In this document: positions 1 through 7,387 of the stretch, piece after piece | Layout: each line of letters starts with the position of its first letter | How positions within the stretch are numbered: the stretch's first letter is position 1 | Source: Pyrinomonadaceae bacterium | GTDB taxonomy: Bacteria > Acidobacteriota > Blastocatellia > Pyrinomonadales > Pyrinomonadaceae | NCBI GenBank assembly: GCA_036277115.1 | Contig: DASUNM010000023.1 | Location: 186,001-250,000, forward strand | Length of the DNA: 64,000 bases | Direction: 5' to 3' | Notes under the pieces: generated by a model | What the model was told of the DNA's origin: nothing | Database searches by the model: none | Seen by the model: only the letters and a program-made list of their open reading frames with translations | Position numbers and translations under genes: made by a program

Positions 1-434
1 ATGTTGTCCCCCGCCGCGATCGCTTCCCGGTAGAACTCAACAGCCTGCGTGTCGCCCTGTTCATGAAGCAGCAGCGCTTCTTCGAACGGCGTCAACAGAC
101 GCGAGACCTGCACGTTCCCGACTTCAGCACGAAACAAACTGAGTTGTCCCTGCAGCTCGGCCTCGATCTGCTTGATCGTCAAACCGTGCGTGCGCATGTC
201 GCGGACGCGACGGAAGAGCGTCAGCGCCTGAAAGTCGTAGGTGACTTCTTCGACGTTTGCCGACGCCGCAGCCTGGATAATTCCGGTTTCGGTCCAACGA
301 CGAATCGTGCGCTCGCTCAAGCCAAACATCTGCTTGATTTCACGAATCGAGTAATTTGATTTGACGCGCTGGTAATCCGCCTTGGCGGGGACTGGTTGCG
401 GAAATGAGAGGACCTTGCGACTCTTGTCGGCCAT
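1..434 (-). CDS. MerR-type HTH regulator, partial (C-terminus beyond window)
   Basis: The gene starts at an ATG at 432-434 and stays open to the left edge, so only about 144 residues are visible. Residues 25-45 (SNYSIREIKQMFGLSERTIR) look like a MerR-type winged helix-turn-helix, followed by a wing and a helical region (FRRVRDMRTHGLTIKQIEAE) typical of MerR relatives. The last visible part (EEALLLHEQGDTQAVEFYRE) resembles the start of a tetratricopeptide repeat, so this may be a MerR-TPR fusion. No effector-binding cysteines are visible. The DNA-binding family is fairly sure; the regulated genes are unknown. Confidence 0.75.
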   Translation of the reverse strand, partial: MADKSRKVLSFPQPVPAKADYQRVKSNYSIREIKQMFGLSERTIRRWTETGIIQAAASANVEEVTYDFQALTLFRRVRDMRTHGLTIKQIEAELQGQLSLFRAEVGNVQVSRLLTPFEEALLLHEQGDTQAVEFYREAIAAGDN

Positions 435-500
435 TCAGGGCCTAAGCGTACACGAAAATCCGCGAGTTTGGGTAAAGTTTTTCAATAAAACAACCGGCAG

Positions 501-616
501 CAGTGGTCAGTTGTTCGTGGTCAGTTGTCGATTCCGTTATTCATGCGCCTTTTCGAAATTTGCAGGTCGACGGGCAAACAGACCGCGACTGACTACTGAC
601 AACGGACTACTGACCA
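501..616. repeat. Heptamer-type inverted repeat, GGTCAGTTGT family
   Basis: The left arm holds two copies of GGTCAGTTGT-like words (504-530) and the right arm their complements (CTGACTACTGACAACGG, then CTACTGACC, about 588-616). The arms can fold into a long imperfect hairpin. A second member of the family lies at 36993-37112. It sits between the MerR-type gene and a small membrane protein gene, both on the minus strand. Confidence 0.7.
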
Positions 617-620
617 GCCA

Positions 621-743
621 TCAACAGTTCACGTATCCCAGCAGCCAGAAAACGACGATGAAGATAAGAATCATTGAGAACAAACCGCCGCCAAATTTCC
701 AGGCGGCCGCGCCAGCCAGACATCCTCGTAGTGGTCCTTCCAT
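621..743 (-). CDS. Small single-pass membrane protein (40 aa)
   Basis: A 40-codon frame runs from the ATG at 741-743 to a TGA at 621-623. The protein begins MEGPLRGCLAGAAAWKFGGG and continues with a hydrophobic stretch (SMILIFIVVFWLLGYVNC) that makes one membrane helix. Short proteins of this kind, with a Gly-rich stretch before one helix ending in WLLG, occur widely in bacteria and have no assigned role. The helix end resembles that of the lmo0937-type protein at 10518-10667. Support is the clean membrane-protein composition; no strong ribosome-binding site was seen. Confidence 0.5.
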   Translation of the reverse strand: MEGPLRGCLAGAAAWKFGGGLFSMILIFIVVFWLLGYVNC

Positions 744-1074
744 AGTTAAGCCGCCTTTGCTTTAGTTGAGTTGCGGTCGTTGAACTTTGAGAAACAGTTT
801 CTCACCGCTTGAACAAGAGCAACCAACGTGCCCTCATTCGAAATTCCCGCTTACTAATAATGAATCGTGCAAAACCACCGCGAACGAGGTTCGTCACTTA
901 GCTTTCAGCCAACGAACGTGTATGCGTCCGGTACATCGCGACTGTGATTCTGTTTAGTTTTCGCAACTGACATTCAGATGGCCTGGCGGATATGGTCGTC
1001 TCTTTTGCACGGCGAGCAATGTGCAAAGAAGGTGCAGTGGTTGCATGTCGTATCGACAAAAGGAGGGTGAGCTT
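744..1074. other. Intergenic region without a recognisable gene
   Basis: About 330 bases separate the small membrane protein from the basic protein at 1075. Short frames here show no family features. A ribosome-binding site, AGGAGGG at 1061-1067, lies at its right end and serves the next gene. No clear promoter, hairpin or RNA gene was recognised. Confidence 0.5.
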
Positions 1075-1365
1075 ATGCCCAGAGGAGACAAAAGCGCATA
1101 CACCGACAAGCAGAAACGCAAAGCTGAACACATCGAAGAGAGTTATGAGGAGCGGGGCGTCTCGTCAAAGGAGGCCGCGAAGCGCGCTTGGGCAACCGTG
1201 AACAAAGAGTCGGGCGGAGGCAAGAAGAGCGGCTCAGGCCGGGGCAAGAAAGAAAACCGCTCGGCCTCGAAGAAAGGCGGCAAGAAGGGCGGTAAGAAAG
1301 CTGCCAAGAAGGCGGGAACAAAGAAAAGCGCAAAGAAAAAGGGCGGAAGGAAGAAGAGTTCGTAG
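1075..1365 (+). CDS. Small basic protein with lysine-rich histone-like tail (plasmid stabilisation-type family)
   Basis: I chose the ATG at 1075 because AGGAGGG lies eight bases upstream, although the frame is open further left. The 96-residue protein has an N-terminal part (GDKSAYTDKQKRKAEHIEES ... SSKEAAKRAWATVNKESGGG) matching a small family often labelled plasmid stabilisation protein in soil bacteria. From about residue 45 the rest is almost only K, G, S, A and R (KKGGKKGGKKAAKKAG), like histone H1 tails. The tail suggests nucleic-acid binding; that is inference. It lies 20 bases before a dehydrogenase gene whose N-terminus is also strongly basic, so the two may be co-transcribed. Confidence 0.8.
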   Translation: MPRGDKSAYTDKQKRKAEHIEESYEERGVSSKEAAKRAWATVNKESGGGKKSGSGRGKKENRSASKKGGKKGGKKAAKKAGTKKSAKKKGGRKKSS

Positions 1366-1385
1366 TATCGAATCCGACAATAATC

Positions 1386-2378
1386 ATGGCACGACAAACA
1401 AAGAGACGAACATCAGCGCGCCCGACCGCGCGTAAGGCATCAACAAAGAAATCCGAGAAGCGCCTTCCGCGTTCTGCATCTACGCCGACGCGACGCAGCG
1501 CGGAAATTCATCAACGGCCCGAACCGAAATCTCCAATGCCCAGGCAACATCAGGAGAAGCCGGGACTCGAATCAAAAGTTACTCCACGTCCGCGTTATGA
1601 AGCGCCGAATTACAAGGGGTCTGACAAGCTCGCCGGCAAAGTAGCCCTGATAACCGGCGGCGATTCCGGCATTGGCCGCGCGGTGGCGGTGCTCTTCGCG
1701 CGCGAAGGCGCCGATGTCGCGTTCACTTATCTCAAAGAAGAGGAAAGCGATGCGCGCGAAACGAAAGAAGCAATCGAACGCGAAGGCCGCCGCGGGTTGA
1801 TGATGACGATGGAAGCCCGCGATTCGGATTCGTGCCGGAAGGCCGTCGAAAAGACGATCAATAACTTCGGCAAGCTCAGCATTCTCGTCAACAACGCGGC
1901 CTACCAGGAGAGTCAGGATTCGATTGATGAACTGACTGAAGAGCAATGGGACCGCACGTTCAAGACAAACATCTACGGCTACTTCTATCTGGTGAAAGCC
2001 GCGCTACCGCACATGAAAAAAGGCTCGGCAATTATCAACACCGGTTCCATCACCGGTCTCGAAGGCAGCAAGCATTTGCTGGATTACGCATCGACCAAAG
2101 GTGCGATTCACGCATTCACCAAATCGCTGGCGCAGAATCTGGTCGAGAAAGGGATCCGCGTGAACTGCGTTTCGCCGGGGCCCGTCTGGACGCCGCTAAA
2201 TCCTTCCGACAAGCCAGCGGAAAAGGTCGCACAGTTTGGCGCCGACACTCCGATGAAACGTCCCGCGCAGCCGGAAGAGATCGCGCCGGCTTATGTTTAC
2301 TTCGCGTCGGACGTTGATTCGAGTTATGTGACCGGCGAAGTTCTGACGCTGTTAGGCGGCGAGACCACAGCGGCTTAA
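1386..2378 (+). CDS. SDR family oxidoreductase with basic N-terminal extension
   Basis: This 330-residue protein is a short-chain dehydrogenase/reductase with a Rossmann fold. The cofactor loop TGGDSGIGRA is at 90-99, the NNAA motif at 169-172, and the catalytic Ser221, Tyr234 and Lys238 (YASTK) are present. The body resembles general stress protein 39-type dehydrogenases, which usually begin near the PGLESKVTPRP region; here about 50 extra residues rich in Lys, Arg, Ser and Thr precede it. An internal ATG at 1536 would give a protein of normal length, so the true start is uncertain. The substrate cannot be read from sequence. Its pairing with the basic protein upstream suggests a stress role, which is inference. 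Confidence 0.9.
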   Translation: MARQTKRRTSARPTARKASTKKSEKRLPRSASTPTRRSAEIHQRPEPKSPMPRQHQEKPGLESKVTPRPRYEAPNYKGSDKLAGKVALITGGDSGIGRAVAVLFAREGADVAFTYLKEEESDARETKEAIEREGRRGLMMTMEARDSDSCRKAVEKTINNFGKLSILVNNAAYQESQDSIDELTEEQWDRTFKTNIYGYFYLVKAALPHMKKGSAIINTGSITGLEGSKHLLDYASTKGAIHAFTKSLAQNLVEKGIRVNCVSPGPVWTPLNPSDKPAEKVAQFGADTPMKRPAQPEEIAPAYVYFASDVDSSYVTGEVLTLLGGETTAA

Positions 2379-2487
2379 GTCGGCTTGCGACCCGCTGAAG
2401 CGGCTTCCCTCTCCTGGCTCTTTGCCCTCGGTTCCTGGTTCTTCGCCGGCCCCTGCGCTGTTGTTCTACTTCCGTTGAGAATGCGTC

Positions 2488-4011
2488 ATGAAGCTCCGGA
2501 CTAGATTGGTGCTACTGGTTCTTATTTCCCTCCTTCTCTCGTCCGGGTTGTCGTGCAGACGTCGCCCACCCGCACTCGACGCCATCGATCAAATCGATCG
2601 CCGCTCGAATCTGCCTTTGGGCGATCCTATCAGTCGTGACCTGGCACAGATTCGCGAGCGCGGCGCGCTGGTGGTTCTTGCTCCTTACAACTCGACGACC
2701 TATTTCATCTATCAAGGCGAGCCACTCGGTTACGAATACGAACTGCTACGTGCTTTTGCGAAAGACCTCGGTGTTCCACTCAAGATGGTTGTGGTCACTG
2801 ATCCGAAAAGCATTTTCCCTTTGCTTAACAGTGGCGACGGCGACATCGCAGCGGGGCGGCTTATTCCTCCCAAACAGCCGGATGTTCAATCGCACGTCGC
2901 CTTCACGCACGCGCTCTATCGTACCGAACCTGCGCTGGTGCAACAGGAGCAGGCTCCGTCGGAGGCCGGCGAAGGGACAGAGAAGGCGCTGGCTCCCGGG
3001 CCTTCACAGACGCTGCCGGAAGTAGACATCCAGGCGCGGCTGGTCACGAACCCGGCGCAACTGGCCGGGCGCACGGTGACGCTGCCTCAAGAGTCAGGCT
3101 ATCGCCGCACGCTGATCGAATTGTCCGATGAGATCTCCGGCGACATTCACATCGTTGAGATGGGCGAAAAGATCCAGGACGAAACGCTGGCACAGAAGGT
3201 CGCCCGCGGCGAAATTCAATTCACGGTGATGCAAAGAAATCTTGCTGAGCTTAAAGAAGTTGAATTCAAGAACCTGAAAATACGTCCGGTTCTGGGGGCA
3301 TCACACAGCGTGGCGTGGGCGATGAGAAAGAATTCGCCTGAGTTGACAAACGAGCTGAATCGCTGGATTGACGAGAAGCAAAATGGGCCGCTCTTCGATC
3401 AGCTTTATCAAAAGTATTTCATCGATCGCCGTCGCTATCTGGAACGCGTCACCAGTGAATATCTCACTTCGAAGACCGGCAAGCTCAGCGAATTTGATGC
3501 TTTGATCAAGCAATACGCGGGCGAGCTGAATTGGGACTGGCGACTATTGGCCTCGCAGGCATACCAGGAATCACGATTCCGCCCGGCGGCGCGTTCGTGG
3601 GCGGGCGCGACCGGACTTTTGCAACTGATGCCCAAAACGGCAAAGGAGTTTGGGGTTACCAACGCGCTCGATCCGGCTGACAACGTTTCCGGGGCGGTGA
3701 AGTTTTTGAAATGGCTCCAGCGTTACTGGGAGCGGCGTATTCCGGACGAGAACGAGCGGCTCAAGTTTGTGCTGGCTTCGTACAACACGGGCGCCGGTCA
3801 CGTAGAAGACGCACAACGGCTGACGGAAAAGTATGGAGGGGACCCGAAGAAATGGGACGACGTGTCCTATTGGCTGTTGCAGAAGTCCACGCAGCAGTAC
3901 TCAGCGGATGCAGTAGTAAAGTTCGGTTTTTGTCGCGGTCTTGAACCGGTTAATTACGTCAACAATATTCTCGAGCGCTTCGATCACTATAAACAGTTTG
4001 TAGTTACTTAA
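2488..4011 (+). CDS. mltF: MltF-like membrane-bound lytic murein transglycosylase lipoprotein
   Basis: The 507-residue protein starts with a lipoprotein signal (hydrophobic run then SGLSC, Cys23), so it is probably membrane-anchored. Residues about 50-315 form a periplasmic solute-binding domain of the family-3 type (RERGALVVLAPYNSTTYFIY). Residues about 335-500 form an SLT transglycosylase domain with the catalytic Glu361 in YQESRF and the motifs GATGLLQLMP and FVLASYNTGAGHV. This is the MltF architecture, in which the N-terminal domain regulates cleavage of the glycan strand between MurNAc and GlcNAc. A glutamate- and proline-rich insert (about 153-178) interrupts the binding domain. It is convergent with the gene at 4140. 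Confidence 0.93.
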   Translation: MKLRTRLVLLVLISLLLSSGLSCRRRPPALDAIDQIDRRSNLPLGDPISRDLAQIRERGALVVLAPYNSTTYFIYQGEPLGYEYELLRAFAKDLGVPLKMVVVTDPKSIFPLLNSGDGDIAAGRLIPPKQPDVQSHVAFTHALYRTEPALVQQEQAPSEAGEGTEKALAPGPSQTLPEVDIQARLVTNPAQLAGRTVTLPQESGYRRTLIELSDEISGDIHIVEMGEKIQDETLAQKVARGEIQFTVMQRNLAELKEVEFKNLKIRPVLGASHSVAWAMRKNSPELTNELNRWIDEKQNGPLFDQLYQKYFIDRRRYLERVTSEYLTSKTGKLSEFDALIKQYAGELNWDWRLLASQAYQESRFRPAARSWAGATGLLQLMPKTAKEFGVTNALDPADNVSGAVKFLKWLQRYWERRIPDENERLKFVLASYNTGAGHVEDAQRLTEKYGGDPKKWDDVSYWLLQKSTQQYSADAVVKFGFCRGLEPVNYVNNILERFDHYKQFVVT

Positions 4012-4094
4012 GTCAGCGAGGCTTCAGCCGGCGGTGAATCGGCCCTTCGCCGCGCTCAGACGTATCCTTAGTAAGAATAGGTGGGCTAGCTTTT

Positions 4095-4128
4095 GAGGCA
4101 GGAGGACGTGGCTCGCGCCTCCTGCCTC
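4095..4128. terminator. Perfect 11-bp hairpin between convergent genes
   Basis: GAGGCAGGAGG at 4095-4105 pairs perfectly with CCTCCTGCCTC at 4118-4128 across a 12-base loop. It lies between the stop of the transglycosylase (4011) and the stop of the minus-strand gene (4140), where a bidirectional terminator is expected. Neither strand has a T-run after the stem, so this is not a classic Rho-independent terminator. Confidence 0.5.
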
Positions 4129-4139
4129 GGGTGCAAGCG

Positions 4140-5441
4140 TCAAACTTCGAGTTCGCCTGCAGGACAGCAGCGATGCTGTTGATCTTTATCCATAAGCTCA
4201 ATCTGTCGCTTTAGTTTCTCGTTCTCGAGCCGCTTCCGTTCGAGATCCAACTCAATCTCTTTCTTCCGGGCATCTTCGCAAATGTCGCATTCGTCCAAAC
4301 ACCCTCGCACCAGAACGCCGGCGGTCGGCAAATGAAAGGTACGCTCGAAGGATATCTCGGTGACCTTAGACTTGCTGACTTCGCCACCCACCTTGTCCAG
4401 CAAGCCCGCCTTAACTAGATCCTGATCGGCGGCTTTCAAGGCTTCGGCCCGCACTTCGGGCGGGAACGGTTTGACGTCGCTGACAAACGGCGCGAAAGCC
4501 GGCGCGGCGTTGAATGTCGCAGTTCGGAGGCCGGCCTGCCGATCGACAAGCACGCTCTGGCGCGCAACGTTCTGGATCTCAATTCTTTTTGGATCAGTGG
4601 CCAGAACGGCGGCGGGAATGACGCTGACTTGTCCCCGTGAGAGCGGCGGATTGTTCACGACGCGAGTGTTGGCCGCCGGATCGATCACGCGTCGATTGAT
4701 AGCCACCAGCTTAAATCTCACGGTCTGGGTCTTGTTGATGCGATAGAAGAAGAAGGTTATCGCGTGGCATTTGTTTGGATTTGTAAACTCGCGCGAACTT
4801 GATTCGAAGTGATCCTGAGACTCACCCTCGCTGTGCGCGCGCGTCTCCACTTCGCCTATCGAGACTGAGCTCGCCGTGCGCGTGCCTTCTTCCGACCGGT
4901 GATCGGAAGCTTCCGCGTGTTGACGCAATTCGCGCAGAAATTCGCTGGTTGACGAAGAGTTGTGATTGCCGCTCATGTTGACCGAGGGCCCGTTGAATAG
5001 GTTCTCCAGAAAATTTCCGGTGCCCGCGTGGCCGTCACTGTGACTTTGACTGCTGCTGGTCGATGAGCGCCGGTCACTACTCTCCAGGTCGGACATGAAA
5101 TCGTGCATGCTCGACATGTAGAACTGTTCTTCGTGGGTCTGCTCAGTCCGATAACTGAGCTTCGTTGAACTGTCGAAGGTAAACCGCGAGCGGCGATCGG
5201 TGGTGAACAGGCGCACCTTCTCGCCTGGGAAAAGGGTCGTGCTATAGACCAGGTCCCCCAGCGTTAAGGGACCGGTGCAGCGTTCGAGGCGGGCATGGAT
5301 TGTCACTTCCACCGACACCGGTTTGTCTCTCACGATCACGGGATAGACCTGCCGATAGTGAAAATCGAGCACGTCGCAGTTATCGCTTGGTTTGAGATCG
5401 GGACAACAAGGCGGAAATACTTTGTGATCTCCGTTAGACAT
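4140..5441 (-). CDS. Unrecognised protein with Ser-rich middle and cysteine clusters at both ends
   Basis: I set the start at the ATG at 5439-5441 because AAAGGA lies just upstream; an upstream in-frame ATG at 5567 would add 42 low-complexity residues. The 433-residue product has no signal peptide or membrane helix. It has Cys12, Cys13 and Cys22 near the N-terminus, a beta-rich segment (LGDLVYSTTLFPGEKVRLFT), a Ser/His/Glu-rich middle (about 105-190), a second beta-rich region with YRINKTQTVRF, and a C-terminal coiled coil (about 390-420) flanked by Cys381, Cys385, Cys388 and Cys425-Cys426. The cysteines could bind metal or form disulfides. I do not recognise the family. It is monocistronic by spacing. 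Confidence 0.7.
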   Translation of the reverse strand: MSNGDHKVFPPCCPDLKPSDNCDVLDFHYRQVYPVIVRDKPVSVEVTIHARLERCTGPLTLGDLVYSTTLFPGEKVRLFTTDRRSRFTFDSSTKLSYRTEQTHEEQFYMSSMHDFMSDLESSDRRSSTSSSQSHSDGHAGTGNFLENLFNGPSVNMSGNHNSSSTSEFLRELRQHAEASDHRSEEGTRTASSVSIGEVETRAHSEGESQDHFESSSREFTNPNKCHAITFFFYRINKTQTVRFKLVAINRRVIDPAANTRVVNNPPLSRGQVSVIPAAVLATDPKRIEIQNVARQSVLVDRQAGLRTATFNAAPAFAPFVSDVKPFPPEVRAEALKAADQDLVKAGLLDKVGGEVSKSKVTEISFERTFHLPTAGVLVRGCLDECDICEDARKKEIELDLERKRLENEKLKRQIELMDKDQQHRCCPAGELEV

Positions 5442-5686
5442 AGCTTTTTCCTTTCTGTTGGCGGTTTGGAGTTGATCCCAAAACGGTGCGCGCAAGACGC
5501 GCGGGGGGATGGTGGTTCGCGGGCTGAGCGGTGGGATCGACTGGTCTGCCGGCGAAAGTGCGGCCACGTATGCACGTGACGGGGCTAGATCAATAGGGCT
5601 GAATTAAATCGTGGGTGGGCTGACGTGCCGTTAGCCGCGCGCGGCGCCCAATCTCGGGGCACCGCGAATTGTTCGTGCCAGCGTTA

Positions 5687-6688
5687 CTAACCCGCCGGCG
5701 TTGTCGATACGGAGTTGCTCGCAAAGTTCGGCACCCACACTCTCATGCCGTCAAACGCGACTGCGAACGGGCCTCGACCGGTTGAATAAGTCGCGAGCAC
5801 GGTACCGCTTGCGCTTACTTTCATGAGTGTGTTGTCGCCATTATTCACGACCCACAGATTGGCGCCATCGAAGATAATGCCCGCTGCGCCATCTCCGACG
5901 GTCACTGTTCCCATCTGAAATCCGTCAACAGCCCTCAGCCGTGTCAAAGACTTTCCGAAATAGTTGGTCACCCAAATATTCTGTCCGTCAAAGGCGATGC
6001 CAAAGGGGCCTCTACCGACTGTGTAAGTTCCGAGGACGGCACCGCTTGAATTCAAACGAGTGACCGAGTTGCTGAAGTTATTTGTCACCCAGATGCTACT
6101 GCCGTCGGCAACCAGGCTGATGGGACGCTTGCCCACAGCATACGTGCCGAGCCTCGCGCCATCTTTCGCGCGCAGTTTCATGACGTTGTTGCTCGTGCGG
6201 TTCGCGACCCAAATATTCGTACCGTCGTAAGCCAGGCCACCCGGTCCGTCGCCGGCGGCGAAAGTCCCGACAATCGCGCCCGTGGCCGGGTTGATCTTCA
6301 TCACGTTGTTGCTGAGAAGATTCGCGACCCAAATGTGTGAACCGGCGTATAGCAACGCCACCGGACGTTTGCCGACTGAGAAAGTCCCCGCAACTGATCG
6401 ATCACTCACGCGGATCCGCGTCAGCCGATTGTCGAATTGGGTGGCAATCCAAACGTAAGTGCCGTCGAACGCCACCGCCTCAGGGCCGGTCGCCGAAGCC
6501 GGGCTCGTAGTCGTTTCTCCGCCTGTTCCATCGAGCATGGTTTCGGCACTCGACATAGAACTTAGGGAAGAAGCGGTGCCGCCGCCCAGCTGAATCTCGT
6601 CCATGGTTTGAACTTGTTGCGACATTGCCGTCACCGGTAGTAGGAGAAACAGTGCCGCGCTCAGAACCGCTGTGGAAACCTTTCTCAT
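5687..6688 (-). CDS. Secreted YVTN/virginiamycin-lyase-like beta-propeller protein
   Basis: The start is the ATG at 6686-6688, which overlaps the stop of the SCO1 gene as ATGA, a typical translational coupling. The 333-residue protein opens with a signal peptide (MRKVSTAVLSAALFLLLPVT then AMSQ). The rest is a series of about seven repeats of roughly 40 residues with the pattern GAxxGTYxVGxxPxxIAFDG then NIWVTNxxxNSVTRL, which form a beta-propeller like YVTN and virginiamycin B lyase proteins. Such propellers often bind proteins or carbohydrates, but no lyase activity can be assumed. As third gene of the copper operon it may be a periplasmic partner of the oxidase. Confidence 0.85.
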   Translation of the reverse strand: MRKVSTAVLSAALFLLLPVTAMSQQVQTMDEIQLGGGTASSLSSMSSAETMLDGTGGETTTSPASATGPEAVAFDGTYVWIATQFDNRLTRIRVSDRSVAGTFSVGKRPVALLYAGSHIWVANLLSNNVMKINPATGAIVGTFAAGDGPGGLAYDGTNIWVANRTSNNVMKLRAKDGARLGTYAVGKRPISLVADGSSIWVTNNFSNSVTRLNSSGAVLGTYTVGRGPFGIAFDGQNIWVTNYFGKSLTRLRAVDGFQMGTVTVGDGAAGIIFDGANLWVVNNGDNTLMKVSASGTVLATYSTGRGPFAVAFDGMRVWVPNFASNSVSTTPAG

Positions 6689-7332
6689 TTGGCGCCTCCG
6701 TTCTTCATGTCTTTCGGCCAATCAACCCAGCTTAGTGTCTTTACGATCCAGGTCGGTTTAGACATTGCCGGGCAGCCGCCCCAGCGTTCGAAGGGCTCGT
6801 TGCCGTACTTGATCACGCCGATGTGATTCGATTTCACCTTGTCTACTTCGGGATCGGGATCAACGTATCCCAATTTGCGTCGCAGCAGCTCCAGATCTTC
6901 TGGCTTGCCCGTCAGAAACTTCCAGCCCGGGCCGATCTTGTGCATGTGGACGTAGTGGGCCAGTTTCATCGGCGAGTCTTCTTCCGGTTTGAGCGTCAGC
7001 GAGTACATATGAATGTCGCGGCCGACGCGATCACCGAGCAACTTCTGCACCTTCACCAGGTTGTTCGTAATTGGCATGCAGATGCCTTCACACTTCGCGT
7101 ACATGAAGTTGAAGATGACGATCTTGTTCCTGACCAGGTCGTCATAGAATTTAACTTTCTTCCCCTCGTGAGTCGTCAGCAGCACGTTTGGAAAATACCG
7201 CTGCGCGATCCGGTCACGGGACGAGATCGTCTTGAATTGCCGGGCGACACTTGGGGTTTGGGCCTGAGCGATCAACGCGCCGGCCGGGGCCATGGCCAGT
7301 GACGCCAGCACGCCTCTTCTATTCATAGTCAT
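6685..7332 (-). CDS. SCO1/SenC-type copper chaperone
   Basis: This 215-residue protein has a Tat-like or Sec signal (MNRRGVLASLAMAPAGALIA) and a thioredoxin-like fold of the SCO1/SenC/PrrC family. The copper-binding CxxxC is visible as Cys81 and Cys85 in AKCEGIC, and the distal ligand is probably His170 in SNHIGVI. The family delivers copper to the CuA site of cytochrome oxidase or to other copper enzymes and can act as a thiol reductase. It sits between a multicopper oxidase gene (56 bases upstream) and a beta-propeller gene (overlapping), and no cytochrome oxidase gene is near. The oxidase upstream is therefore the likely recipient, by inference. Confidence 0.9.
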   Translation of the reverse strand: MTMNRRGVLASLAMAPAGALIAQAQTPSVARQFKTISSRDRIAQRYFPNVLLTTHEGKKVKFYDDLVRNKIVIFNFMYAKCEGICMPITNNLVKVQKLLGDRVGRDIHMYSLTLKPEEDSPMKLAHYVHMHKIGPGWKFLTGKPEDLELLRRKLGYVDPDPEVDKVKSNHIGVIKYGNEPFERWGGCPAMSKPTWIVKTLSWVDWPKDMKNGGAK

Positions 7333-7387
7333 AGTTAGTTCCTTCTTCGTCCATCACGGCAGTTCGCCGTGCTGAGTGGTGCGCCAT

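Noticed and set aside
501..616. Insertion-sequence ends
   Set aside because: No transposase frame lies between or near the arms, and the arms are composed of tandem words.
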